A DNA stretch of 7,148 nucleotides from an uncultured Oscillochloris sp. Lineage in GTDB: Bacteria; Chloroflexota; Chloroflexia; Chloroflexales; Chloroflexaceae. Below the pieces are notes generated by a model that saw only the letters and a program-made list of their open reading frames with translations, was not told the DNA's origin and ran no database searches. Shown here in pieces: positions 1-5,822 of this stretch (the stretch's first letter is position 1; every line of letters begins with the position of its first letter). Location of the stretch: assembly GCA_903877945.1 (NCBI GenBank), contig CAIRFY010000123.1, positions 1 through 7,148 of the forward strand, in the 5' to 3' direction. Both the position numbers and the translations under genes were made by a program.

Positions 1-76
1 ATGAGGCGATACGGAACGCCTCACCGCGTCATCGTTTCATCGCTGAACTGTCACGCTAGATTGAAACATGCCTAAG
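1..76. repeat. Palindromic intergenic repeat, copy A (cut by window edge)
   Basis: This is the right part of a MITE-like repeat whose left part lies outside the window. It has a TGAGGCG/CGCCTCA stem (2-8 with 17-23), then the inner arm AACTGTCACGCT (46-57) and the outer arm TTGAAACATGCCTAAG. Bases 1-57 are identical to 7068-7124 (copy F). Its end overlaps the start of copy B at CCTAAG. No coding role is visible. Confidence 0.8.
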
Positions 77-218
77 ACAAGGTTTCAGGTTTCAGCTTTA
101 CAGTTTGGTGATGAGGCGAGGATGCGAGGATGCGATGACACGCTGTCATCGTCTCATCGCCTCACGCATCCTCGCAGAACTGTTACGCTACATGTGCCCA
201 TTTTGAACCTTGTCTAAC
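72..218. repeat. Palindromic intergenic repeat, copy B
   Basis: A complete member of the family. The left end is CTAAGACAAGGTTTC and the right end TTTTGAACCTTGTCTAAC, with inner arms GCTTTACAGTTT and AACTGTTACGC. The core is itself palindromic: TGCGAGGATGCG (123-134) pairs with CGCATCCTCGCA (165-176), and CGATGACA (133-140) pairs with TGTCATCG (144-151) over a 3-nt loop; these two stems share two bases. Its reverse complement closely matches copy E at 6875-7010, for example over TAACAGTTCTGCGAGGATGCG. Confidence 0.85.
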
Positions 219-413
219 GAAAGATTGCGCAGTAGTGGTACATGGCCCGATGCGTATCCCCGCACTCACCCCTCAGCCCCACCTCCAAAACGGGAACAAG
301 GCAGGGCCAGGAATCGCCCTTGTCATGAGGAGCGTGCGGTTACTGTAGCATGGGACGTATTTGGAAAAGATGCTGCTGAGGGCCGTACGCATTTGGATAC
401 TATTAAAGGCTTG
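219..413. other. Gene-free stretch with a degenerate C-rich repeat relic
   Basis: I see no supportable gene here. The only open frame starts inside repeat B and ends inside the hairpin at 414-454; it has no ribosome binding site and its low-complexity, Pro/Arg-rich N-terminus looks non-coding. Bases around 255-305 (a run of CCCC/CTCC, then AAAACGGGA and AGGCAGGG) look like a decayed relative of the CCCTCTCCC/GGGAGAGGG hairpin at 551-577. Confidence 0.5.
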
Positions 414-454
414 AGAGCAAAAGTCGCCCGGTGACGCTGGGCGACTTTTGCTCT
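414..454. terminator. Bidirectional intrinsic terminator-like hairpin
   Basis: A perfect 16-bp inverted repeat: AGAGCAAAAGTCGCCC (414-429) and GGGCGACTTTTGCTCT (439-454), with a 9-nt loop. The GC-rich inner stem (GTCGCCC/GGGCGAC) is flanked by an A tract on one side and a T tract on the other, so either strand reads as stem plus a short U run. It could end transcription from the left on the plus strand, or read-through from the phytochrome cluster on the minus strand (last stop at 674). Confidence 0.65.
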
Positions 455-455
455 A

Positions 456-633
456 GGGCATGGTTCAATCTAACGTGACAGTTTGCTGCCGGACGACCCT
501 CACCGCCTACCCCTCTCCCTCACGGGTTCCGCAGCAGGACGTATCCGACTCCCCCTCTCCCGTTCAGGGAGAGGGGGCTGGGAGGGCTGACCGCCGACAA
601 ACTGTCACGTATCTGCGAACCGTGTCTCGTGCC
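456..633. repeat. Palindromic intergenic repeat, copy G (composite core)
   Basis: The ends resemble the family (GGGCATGGTTCAATC at left, GCGAACCGTGTCTCGTGCC at right) and the inner arms form a perfect 12-bp inverted repeat, ACGTGACAGTTT (473-484) with AAACTGTCACGT (599-610). The core differs from the other copies: there is no TGAGGCGA array but a C-rich segment with its own strong hairpin at 551-577. It ends about 40 bp downstream of the last gene of the minus-strand phytochrome cluster, so its hairpins would be transcribed as that cluster's 3' end. Confidence 0.7.
551..577. repeat. Perfect 11-bp hairpin nested in repeat G
   Basis: CCCCCTCTCCC (551-561) and GGGAGAGGGGG (567-577) form a perfect stem with the loop GTTCA. 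C-rich/G-rich hairpins of this kind recur between genes in many bacterial genomes. It sits within the arms of repeat G, which suggests one repeat inserted into or replaced the core of another. There is no U tract, so it is not called a terminator. Confidence 0.75.
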
Positions 634-673
634 TTTAAAGCGATCAGATCGTCGGTCTCTCTATGCGCGTGCG

Positions 674-1117
674 TCAGTCCGGTGTATCGGGCAGGGTTGC
701 CGTCTGAAACCAGTAGTCGATCATCGTCTGGAGCGACTGCCTGAAGCGGGCGTAGTCTACTGGCTTGATCTGGTAACTGTTGGCACCCCGCCGGTAGCAG
801 GTGGCGATGTCCTGCGGGTTATTCGACGTGGTCAGGACAACAACCGGAATGGACTTGAGTTCCTCATCATCCTTGATCACGGCCAGCAGTGAGCGCCCGT
901 CGGTGCCTGGCAGGTTCAGATCGAGCAAGATCAGGTTGGGACGCGGTGCCCTGGTTACGTCGGAGTAGCGCCCGCGCTGATACAGATAGTCGAGCGCCTG
1001 ATCCCCTGTCATGCAGCGGTTGAACACGACATCAAGATCCTTGCGGTGCATCCCACGTACCATCGCTGTCACGTCTTCATCGCTGTCTTCGATTAGCAAA
1101 ATATGTCGGGTACTCAT
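674..1117 (-). CDS. Single-domain Rcp1-like response regulator
   Basis: A 147-residue receiver-only response regulator of the type that pairs with phytochrome kinases (Rcp1-like). Visible features are the acidic pair E10/D11 in LLIEDS, phosphoacceptor D66 in NLILLDLNLP, T96/T97 in VVLTTS and K118 in QIKP, so the phosphorylation site is intact. No output domain follows, so it should relay phosphate or act by protein contact. Its ATG overlaps the TGA of the phytochrome gene in the sequence ATGA (1117-1114), which indicates translational coupling; no good Shine-Dalgarno lies just upstream, consistent with that. It is the last gene of the minus-strand cluster and is followed by repeat G and the hairpin at 414-454. 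The fold and partner are confident from family features; the downstream target is unknown. Confidence 0.93.
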   Translation of the reverse strand: MSTRHILLIEDSDEDVTAMVRGMHRKDLDVVFNRCMTGDQALDYLYQRGRYSDVTRAPRPNLILLDLNLPGTDGRSLLAVIKDDEELKSIPVVVLTTSNNPQDIATCYRRGANSYQIKPVDYARFRQSLQTMIDYWFQTATLPDTPD

Positions 1118-3438
1118 GGTGTTGCTCGTATATCTGCGCTCACCTTTGGTATCGAACGCCCGAACGCCTGTAGATCTGCATCGACCCGGTCGAGCGTAAA
1201 CCAGAAGGTTGTCCCTTCACCGATCCGCGAGGTAAGCCAGATCGCGCCGCCGTGCCGCTCGACAATTTTTTTGGTAATCGTCAGGCCAGCCCCAACCCCG
1301 CCACCATACTCGTCGCGGCCATGCAGGCGCTTAAAGATGCGGAAGATCGTCTCCTGGTGTTGCTCAGGTACCCCAATCCCGTTATCGCGCACGGAGAAGA
1401 CGTAGAATGTGCTACCGTCCGTGCCGATAACCGGCGTGTAGCCGATCTCGACCCACTTCAGCGGCGCATCGTTGTACTTGATCGCGTTCGTGATCAGATT
1501 GCTAAAAACCTCGCGCACGCGGGTCTGGTCGGCGCGGACACGCGGCAGGGGTTGCGCGATCCGTATCTCGACACCGCTCTCGCGCAGGCGCGGCTCCAGC
1601 AGCGTCATCACATCGGCCAGCACCGCGTTGAGATCAACCTCGATCCATGTCAACTCGGCGCGACCAACTCGCGAGTAGTGGAGCAGCGAGTCGATCAATG
1701 ACTCCATGCGCTGGGTGAGCCGAACCAGGGTCGCCAGCTTATCTTTCCCCGCATCGTCAAGCTGGTCGCTATAGTCCTCGATCAAAAAGTGTGCGTAGTT
1801 GTGCAGTCCGCGCAGCGGCTCCTTGAGGTCGTGCGAGGCGACATAGGCAAAGGCATCGAGTTCGATGTTGCTGCGCGTCAATTCTTCATTCAGCCGGGCC
1901 AGTTCCTCCATCTTCGCCATCACCAGATCGATGATCGCCCGCCGCAGATCGCGGGCGGCTGTCACCTCGCAATGTCGCCACGGCAGCGAGGTCTGGATCA
2001 CGGTCTCCTTCCAGACTGCAAATGACGTGCGCGGACTCAGTCTGGCGGTGCCTGCTGTGACAGTAACTGGCTTTTCGGGGTTGCCGCCCCAATTCACCGT
2101 CTGAACAACCTCTGGGCGGAACCAGAGCAGGTAGTTTTGCCGTGCGCGGGCCAGGCGCACCGCCAGTACGCCGCTCGCAATTGCCTGGAATGGCGCGATG
2201 GCGGCGTAATGCTGCGGCAGCGAGTCGGTCCAGAAAACACTCTCAGGGTGTTCTTGGGCGAGCCAGTTGGTTAGCTCCTCAATGACCGGCTCGGGCGGGG
2301 TCGCGCCTAGCCGCACGCACTGGCCCTCTAGACAGATAGCGACGCCACCCGCTGCGATAAACTGGAGCAGATTGGGCGTAAAGCGGGTCAGCCCGGCCAC
2401 GACATCGTTGGCCATGCTCATATGTTGCACCAGCGCCGCCTGGATAGCCTGTAGCGCAATAGTGTACGATGCGTCCTCGGCATCTTCCTTGTCGCCGATC
2501 TGCAACGACACCATGTGGCCGAGGAATTCGCTTGCGGCGCGGATATCATAGGACAGGTGGTGCGGCCCGCTGTAGTGGTGGCAGGCAACCAGCCCCCAGA
2601 GCTGATCGTTCTTGATCAGCGAGATCGACATCGAGGCTTGCACACCCATGTTGACTAGATATTCGATGTGAATAGGCGAGACGCTCCGCAATGCGGCGTA
2701 GCTCAAATCAAGCGGGATGCTCGGGTGGTCGGGGTTGATCGCCAGCAAGGGGACGGGCTGGTAGGAGACATCGGGGATCAGGCGCAGCCAACTGCGCAGG
2801 TAGAGTTCCCGCGCCTGCTTGGGAATATCCGAGGCGGGATAGCGCAGATTAAGGTACGTCTCAAGATCGTCACGCGCCTCCTCGGCGATGACCGCGCCGC
2901 TCCCGTCGGGCTGAAACTGGTACACCATCACCCGGTCAAACCCGGTCAGCTTGCGGACGGAACTCGCCAGCGCCTGGGCAAATGCACGCAATGAGGACGT
3001 ACGCTGGCACATCGTTACCGCATGTCTCACCATCCGGTAGACCCGCAGAGCCACCGTCTGGTAGCTCTGGTTGGCAGGTTCAAGCTCCAGAACGAGCATC
3101 CCCGCGATGCGATGGACGATCACATCAAAGAACGGCTCGACGCCGCTGATCGCCAGAGTCAGGGCGTAGAGCGCGTTCTCGTCCACCTGTTCGTTCCTTA
3201 GGCATACGTGCAGTTCAGCGATCTGTTCCGGATCAAACAGGGCACTGAGCGGCTGTCCAAGCAGGTCGCGTGGGTGACGGCCCAGAAATGCGTGGGTGTT
3301 GGCGCTGACCTGGATGATCGTCAGGTCGGGTTCGGCGAGGGCGAGCAGCACGCCGTGGGGTTGGATGGAGCCGGGGATATGGATCGGCTCACGATCACAG
3401 TTTGTCAGATCAACAATAAAAGGTGATTCCTGAGACAT
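1114..3438 (-). CDS. Bacteriophytochrome sensor histidine kinase
   Basis: A 774-residue red/far-red photoreceptor kinase, expected to be soluble since no membrane segment is seen. The order is PAS (about 10-115), GAF (about 145-310), PHY (about 325-500) and HisKA/HATPase_c (about 520-750). C14 in TNCDREPIHIPGSIQPHG is the biliverdin-attachment cysteine of bacteriophytochromes. The GAF cysteine used by Cph1-type proteins is replaced by I256. The GAF has PASDIP (201-206) with D204, and CHH (286-288). The PHY tongue has WGG (450-452) and PRTSF (469-473). The kinase has an H box with H536 (ASHDLKEPLR), an N box with N651, DNGIG (685-689) and GAGL (716-719), so it should be active; the H box resembles Cph1. 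Met at 3438 was chosen because GAGGT lies 4 nt upstream; the ATG at 3441 is too close, and the longer frame to 3549 runs into the upstream gene. It lies 76 bp after the KdpE-like gene and overlaps the Rcp1-like gene by 4 bp. Confidence 0.95.
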   Translation of the reverse strand: MSQESPFIVDLTNCDREPIHIPGSIQPHGVLLALAEPDLTIIQVSANTHAFLGRHPRDLLGQPLSALFDPEQIAELHVCLRNEQVDENALYALTLAISGVEPFFDVIVHRIAGMLVLELEPANQSYQTVALRVYRMVRHAVTMCQRTSSLRAFAQALASSVRKLTGFDRVMVYQFQPDGSGAVIAEEARDDLETYLNLRYPASDIPKQARELYLRSWLRLIPDVSYQPVPLLAINPDHPSIPLDLSYAALRSVSPIHIEYLVNMGVQASMSISLIKNDQLWGLVACHHYSGPHHLSYDIRAASEFLGHMVSLQIGDKEDAEDASYTIALQAIQAALVQHMSMANDVVAGLTRFTPNLLQFIAAGGVAICLEGQCVRLGATPPEPVIEELTNWLAQEHPESVFWTDSLPQHYAAIAPFQAIASGVLAVRLARARQNYLLWFRPEVVQTVNWGGNPEKPVTVTAGTARLSPRTSFAVWKETVIQTSLPWRHCEVTAARDLRRAIIDLVMAKMEELARLNEELTRSNIELDAFAYVASHDLKEPLRGLHNYAHFLIEDYSDQLDDAGKDKLATLVRLTQRMESLIDSLLHYSRVGRAELTWIEVDLNAVLADVMTLLEPRLRESGVEIRIAQPLPRVRADQTRVREVFSNLITNAIKYNDAPLKWVEIGYTPVIGTDGSTFYVFSVRDNGIGVPEQHQETIFRIFKRLHGRDEYGGGVGAGLTITKKIVERHGGAIWLTSRIGEGTTFWFTLDRVDADLQAFGRSIPKVSADIRATP

Positions 3439-3442
3439 CATT

Positions 3443-3451
3443 ACCTCTTCC
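3443..3451 (-). promoter_or_regulatory. Ribosome binding site of the phytochrome gene
   Basis: On the minus strand this reads GGAAGAGGT, with GAGGT ending 4 nt before the second ATG of an ATGATG pair. It favours the start at 3438 over 3441 and argues against the upstream extension to 3549. It is the clearest Shine-Dalgarno sequence in the window. Confidence 0.7.
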
Positions 3452-3514
3452 CTGCCAGCCAGTGCGCAACGGGCGACCACTACCGGGTACAGAGCGTGTA
3501 CATTAAAGTGGAGC

Positions 3515-4207
3515 CTATCTATCAGGGGGGCGAAACCGGTAGCCAACACCCGGCTCCGTGATGATGAGTGTCGGGGATGCCGGGTTCGCCTCGATCTTCC
3601 GCCGCAACTGCGTGACGAAAACCCGCAAGGTGTTCAAGTCGTTTTCGGAGTGTGGCCCCCAGATCGTGCGCAAAATCATACGATGCGTCAGCACATTGCC
3701 GGCGTGCCCACTAAGCAGCACAAGCAGGTTGTACTCTGTCGGCGTCAGCCGCAGTTCGTGTCCGTCATCAGTCACCAAGCGGCGCGCCCGGTCGATTTGC
3801 AAACTACCGAAGGTGACCACGGAGCCACCATCGCGGTAGAGACGTGCCCCGTGACGGAGGGCCACCCGGATGCGCGCCAGCAACTCGCGGACACTAAAGG
3901 GCTTGGTCAGGTAATCGTCGGCGCCCATATCAAGGAGGGCCACCTTCTCATCCTCGCCGTCGCACACGGTCAGCACAATAATCGGTACCTGTGACCAGTC
4001 GCGGACTCGCCGACAGACCTCGTACCCATCCACCACCGGCAGCCGCAGTTCGATTAACACCAAGTCGGGCCGCCAGCGCGCTACCAAATCGAGGGCGATC
4101 TGTCCATCGGTGGCAATCTGAATGGCGTAGCCTTCAGATTCCAACACAGCCTTGAGCAGACGACCAATCTGTAGCTCGTCGTCGGCCAGGAGCAGCCGGA
4201 TACTCAT
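3515..4207 (-). CDS. KdpE/OmpR-family response regulator with Glu at the phosphoacceptor site
   Basis: A 230-residue receiver plus winged-helix DNA-binding protein. The receiver (about 1-118) keeps the acidic pair D9/D10 in LLADDE, T80 in IIVLT and K102 in LTKPF. The phosphoacceptor position in LVLIELRLP is E53 (codon GAA) where the family has Asp. The C-terminal domain (about 130-228) has the KdpE-like pattern RLTPTEYNLL ... WGPHSEND ... LRVFVTQLRRKIE ... ITEPGVGYRF and should bind promoter DNA. Met at 4207 (MSIRLLLADDE) is where the receiver begins; the upstream extension to 4297 is read out of repeat C and is rejected. No clear Shine-Dalgarno is seen before it. It is first in the minus-strand cluster, 76 bp before the phytochrome gene, and diverges from the bacteriochlorophyll synthase gene. 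The family call is sure; the target genes are unknown. No kdp genes are visible, so KdpE itself is unlikely. Confidence 0.93.
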   Translation of the reverse strand: MSIRLLLADDELQIGRLLKAVLESEGYAIQIATDGQIALDLVARWRPDLVLIELRLPVVDGYEVCRRVRDWSQVPIIVLTVCDGEDEKVALLDMGADDYLTKPFSVRELLARIRVALRHGARLYRDGGSVVTFGSLQIDRARRLVTDDGHELRLTPTEYNLLVLLSGHAGNVLTHRMILRTIWGPHSENDLNTLRVFVTQLRRKIEANPASPTLIITEPGVGYRFRPPDR

Positions 4208-4230
4208 AAGAAGGTGTTGCCTTTTCGTCG

Positions 4231-4399
4231 GTAAGACATGGTTCAGAACAGCTTTACAGTGTGGCGGAGACGCGAGGACGCGAGGATGCGATAGCATCGC
4301 TTCGTCGCCTCGTCGCCTCGTCGCCTCGTCGCCTCATCGCCTCATCGCCTCATCGCCTCACTGTAAAGCTGAAACCTAGCACCTGAAACCTTGTCTAAC
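4231..4399. repeat. Palindromic intergenic repeat, copy C
   Basis: A complete family member with ends GTAAGACATGGTTC and GAAACCTTGTCTAAC and perfect 11-bp inner arms, AGCTTTACAGT (4250-4260) and ACTGTAAAGCT (4360-4370). The core includes seven tandem octamers (4305-4360). It begins 23 bp upstream of the KdpE-like gene, so any promoter for the minus-strand cluster must lie within it or beyond it. Confidence 0.88.
4305..4360. repeat. Tandem array of seven octamers TCGCCTCR
   Basis: Seven perfect back-to-back 8-bp units, three of TCGCCTCG followed by four of TCGCCTCA, fill 56 bp inside repeat C. Copies D, E and F carry two or three of the same unit (TGAGGCGA on the other strand). The ordered switch from G to A variants suggests growth by duplication or slippage. 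Confidence 0.92.
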
Positions 4400-4421
4400 G
4401 CCAGGGCTGGTGCGGCATAAT
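4391..4421 (+). promoter_or_regulatory. Weak candidate promoter towards the bacteriochlorophyll synthase
   Basis: TTGTCT (4391-4396) and CATAAT (4416-4421) resemble -35 and -10 boxes with a 19-bp spacer, longer than ideal. The -35-like box is the end of repeat C, so the repeat would supply part of the promoter. AT-rich alternatives lie at about 4453-4461 (GCATAATAA) and 4499-4508 (TTTATATAAA). This is suggestive only. Confidence 0.2.
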
Positions 4422-4514
4422 ACGTACACTGCGAAGACGGCGGTTCATGGTAGCATAATAAACTCACCGCGCCGCGCTGAATCTCGCCCATGCAGCATCT
4501 TTATATAAACCACA

Positions 4515-4544
4515 TGGAAAACACCCACTCCCACATGTTTTCCA
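4515..4544. promoter_or_regulatory. Operator-like dyad upstream of the bacteriochlorophyll synthase
   Basis: TGGAAAACA (4515-4523) and TGTTTTCCA (4536-4544) form a perfect 9-bp inverted repeat separated by 12 bp, 70-100 bp upstream of the chosen start. It could be an operator for a dimeric regulator, or a hairpin in the 5' leader. The half-site order (ACA-N12-TGT) is the reverse of the TGT-N12-ACA pattern of PpsR/CrtJ sites, so it is not assigned to that family. Confidence 0.45.
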
Positions 4545-4614
4545 AATGTAGGCAGTGGTACAGTTGCCGCATTCGGCCCTGCACCTGGCAGCGTCCAGCT
4601 TTGAAAGAAACTCT

Positions 4615-5556
4615 ATGGCTGAGCGGTTTGCGCGACCACATCCCACCAAACAAGCGTCGCGCACCCGACGTGCGCTCGTTCACGTCGAGTTGGCCGACCC
4701 AGTCACATGGATCACCCCGATCACGATGGTGATCTGCGGTGCCATCGCCACTGGTCGGGGTACACCGGGCTTTCATGTGGCCGAGTCCCACGACCTGCTC
4801 TTGGTTGGGCTGGCGGCGCTGGTGTGCGGCCCCTTTGGCACAGGCTTCAGCCAGAGCATCAACGATTATTTTGACCGTGACCTCGACGCGATCAACGACC
4901 CCGCCCGCCCTATCCCCTCGCAGCGGATCTCCCTTGGTGCGGCCCGCATCAACTGGATTGTCCTTGGTCTGGCGACGATAGGCACATCGCTCATCCTCAT
5001 TAACCAGAGCATATGGGTTCCTGTGCTAGCGGCAATTGGCCTCGTACTCTCAGCGGCCTACAGCATCCCGCCGGTCAAGCTCAAGCAGCACTTTTGGATG
5101 GGGCCGCCCGCCGTCGGCTTTGGCTACGTCTTCCTAAGCTGGGTCACGGGCCACCTGATCTTCGCGCCAATGAGTTGGCCAAGCCTCGTCCTGGCCCTGA
5201 TCAACAGCGCCATCGCCGCCGGTCTGCTCTTCCTCAACGACATCAAGAGTATTGAGGGCGACCGCAAGCTCGGATTACACTCGATGACCGTTGCCTTTGG
5301 GGCGCGGCGGACCCTGCTAATCTCCTACCTGATCATCGGCGTCTGCGAGTTGATGCTGCTGACCATGGCCCTGTTGGCGGGGCACCTGTGGGCGACGGCC
5401 GTGCTGGCCCTGGCTCTGCTGATCCCTATTATGAGTCAGATCCAGCTCTACCGGGAACCCACGCACAAGAATTTTAAGCGCTACATCATTGCAAGCAACC
5501 CCTTTGTCCTCCTGATCCAGTTCATGTCAGCATTCATCATCGGCGGATACGTGTAG
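4615..5556 (+). CDS. bchG: Bacteriochlorophyll/chlorophyll synthase (UbiA-type prenyltransferase)
   Basis: A 313-residue integral membrane enzyme that esterifies (bacterio)chlorophyllide with a polyprenyl or phytyl diphosphate, the last step of pigment synthesis. The first Asp-rich motif is at 83-91 (NDYFDRDLD), followed by AIND-ARPIPS as in the BchG/ChlG/BchK group. YSIPPVKLK (149-157) and the second Asp motif around D209 and D216 (NDIKSIEGD) are also present. Hydrophobic segments near 32-48, 60-80, 112-130, 133-150, 165-185, 188-207, 233-255, 258-276 and 295-313 fit the UbiA fold. The ATG at 4615 was preferred because the protein then starts in the usual family style (MAERFARPH). A GTG at 4555 would add 20 residues without a clear ribosome site; AAAGAAA before 4615 is only a weak one. 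It stands alone on the plus strand, divergent from the phytochrome cluster. The symbol is given for the family; BchK (bacteriochlorophyll c) is a real alternative that I cannot exclude by eye. Confidence 0.9.
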   Translation: MAERFARPHPTKQASRTRRALVHVELADPVTWITPITMVICGAIATGRGTPGFHVAESHDLLLVGLAALVCGPFGTGFSQSINDYFDRDLDAINDPARPIPSQRISLGAARINWIVLGLATIGTSLILINQSIWVPVLAAIGLVLSAAYSIPPVKLKQHFWMGPPAVGFGYVFLSWVTGHLIFAPMSWPSLVLALINSAIAAGLLFLNDIKSIEGDRKLGLHSMTVAFGARRTLLISYLIIGVCELMLLTMALLAGHLWATAVLALALLIPIMSQIQLYREPTHKNFKRYIIASNPFVLLIQFMSAFIIGGYV

Positions 5557-5561
5557 CCGCA

Positions 5562-5693
5562 ATACCGCAAAGTAACGCTGTCACATCGAGCGCCCGGCCC
5601 GTAAACGGGCGGGCTACTGCGAAGGCCGCTGAAGCGGCATCATGCAGACCGCCCCCCGGCGGGTGGCACCGCACAGGGCGAGTTTTGCGGTAT
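5562..5693. repeat. Hairpin-rich element bounded by a 10-bp inverted repeat
   Basis: ATACCGCAAA (5562-5571) and TTTGCGGTAT (5684-5693) bracket a GC-rich stretch. Inside are GCCCG-TAAA-CGGGC (5597-5610), extended by GCCC/GGGC with one bulged G; GCCGC-TGAA-GCGGC (5625-5638); and CCGCC-CCCC-GGCGG (5649-5662). It starts 5 bp after the bacteriochlorophyll synthase stop and would form the 3' end of that mRNA. No U tract follows, so an intrinsic terminator is not certain; a structured 3' end or another mobile palindrome is possible. Confidence 0.6.
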
Positions 5694-5807
5694 GACACGG
5701 TTCAGAATAGCGGACAGTGAGGCGATGAGGCGAGGGCGCGGTGATATCGCGTCCTCGCCTCATCGCCTCACTGTCACGCTAGAATTACCAGATCTGAACC
5801 TTGTCTA
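5693..5807. repeat. Palindromic intergenic repeat, copy D
   Basis: The shortest full copy. The ends are TGACACGGTTCAG and CTGAACCTTGTCTA. It contains a perfect 22-bp inverted repeat, 5714-5735 with 5753-5774 (left arm starts ACAGTGAGGCGATGAGG), which continues through one G-T pair and CGCG/CGCG to a 7-nt loop, giving a near-perfect 27-bp hairpin. Each arm carries two TGAGGCGA octamers. It lies between convergent genes, abutting the hairpin element on its left. Confidence 0.88.
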
Positions 5808-5822
5808 TTGCGTGTAGCCACA

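Noticed and set aside
1..218. CRISPR array
   Set aside because: The repeats are palindromic elements of varying length that abut one another; there are no uniform spacers between identical short repeats.
210..434. Short open frame (74 residues) on the plus strand
   Set aside because: It begins inside repeat B and ends in the terminator-like hairpin, has no ribosome binding site, and its composition looks non-coding.
1252..1701. Plus-strand open frame (149 residues) opposite the phytochrome kinase domain
   Set aside because: It is the antisense shadow of the HisKA/HATPase region, which has all expected motifs on the minus strand.
3442..3549. Upstream extension of the phytochrome by 37 residues
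   Set aside because: It overlaps the end of the upstream gene, and a good ribosome site sits just before the internal ATGATG.
4208..4297. Upstream extension of the KdpE-like regulator by 30 residues
   Set aside because: The extra residues are translated from repeat C; the receiver domain begins exactly at the Met at 4207.
4515..4544. PpsR/CrtJ operator
   Set aside because: The known pattern is TGT-N12-ACA; here the half-sites are in the opposite order, so the match is not claimed.
4555..4614. GTG start adding 20 residues to the bacteriochlorophyll synthase
   Set aside because: There is no ribosome site before it and the added residues do not resemble the family N-terminus; the ATG at 4615 is preferred, though not proven.
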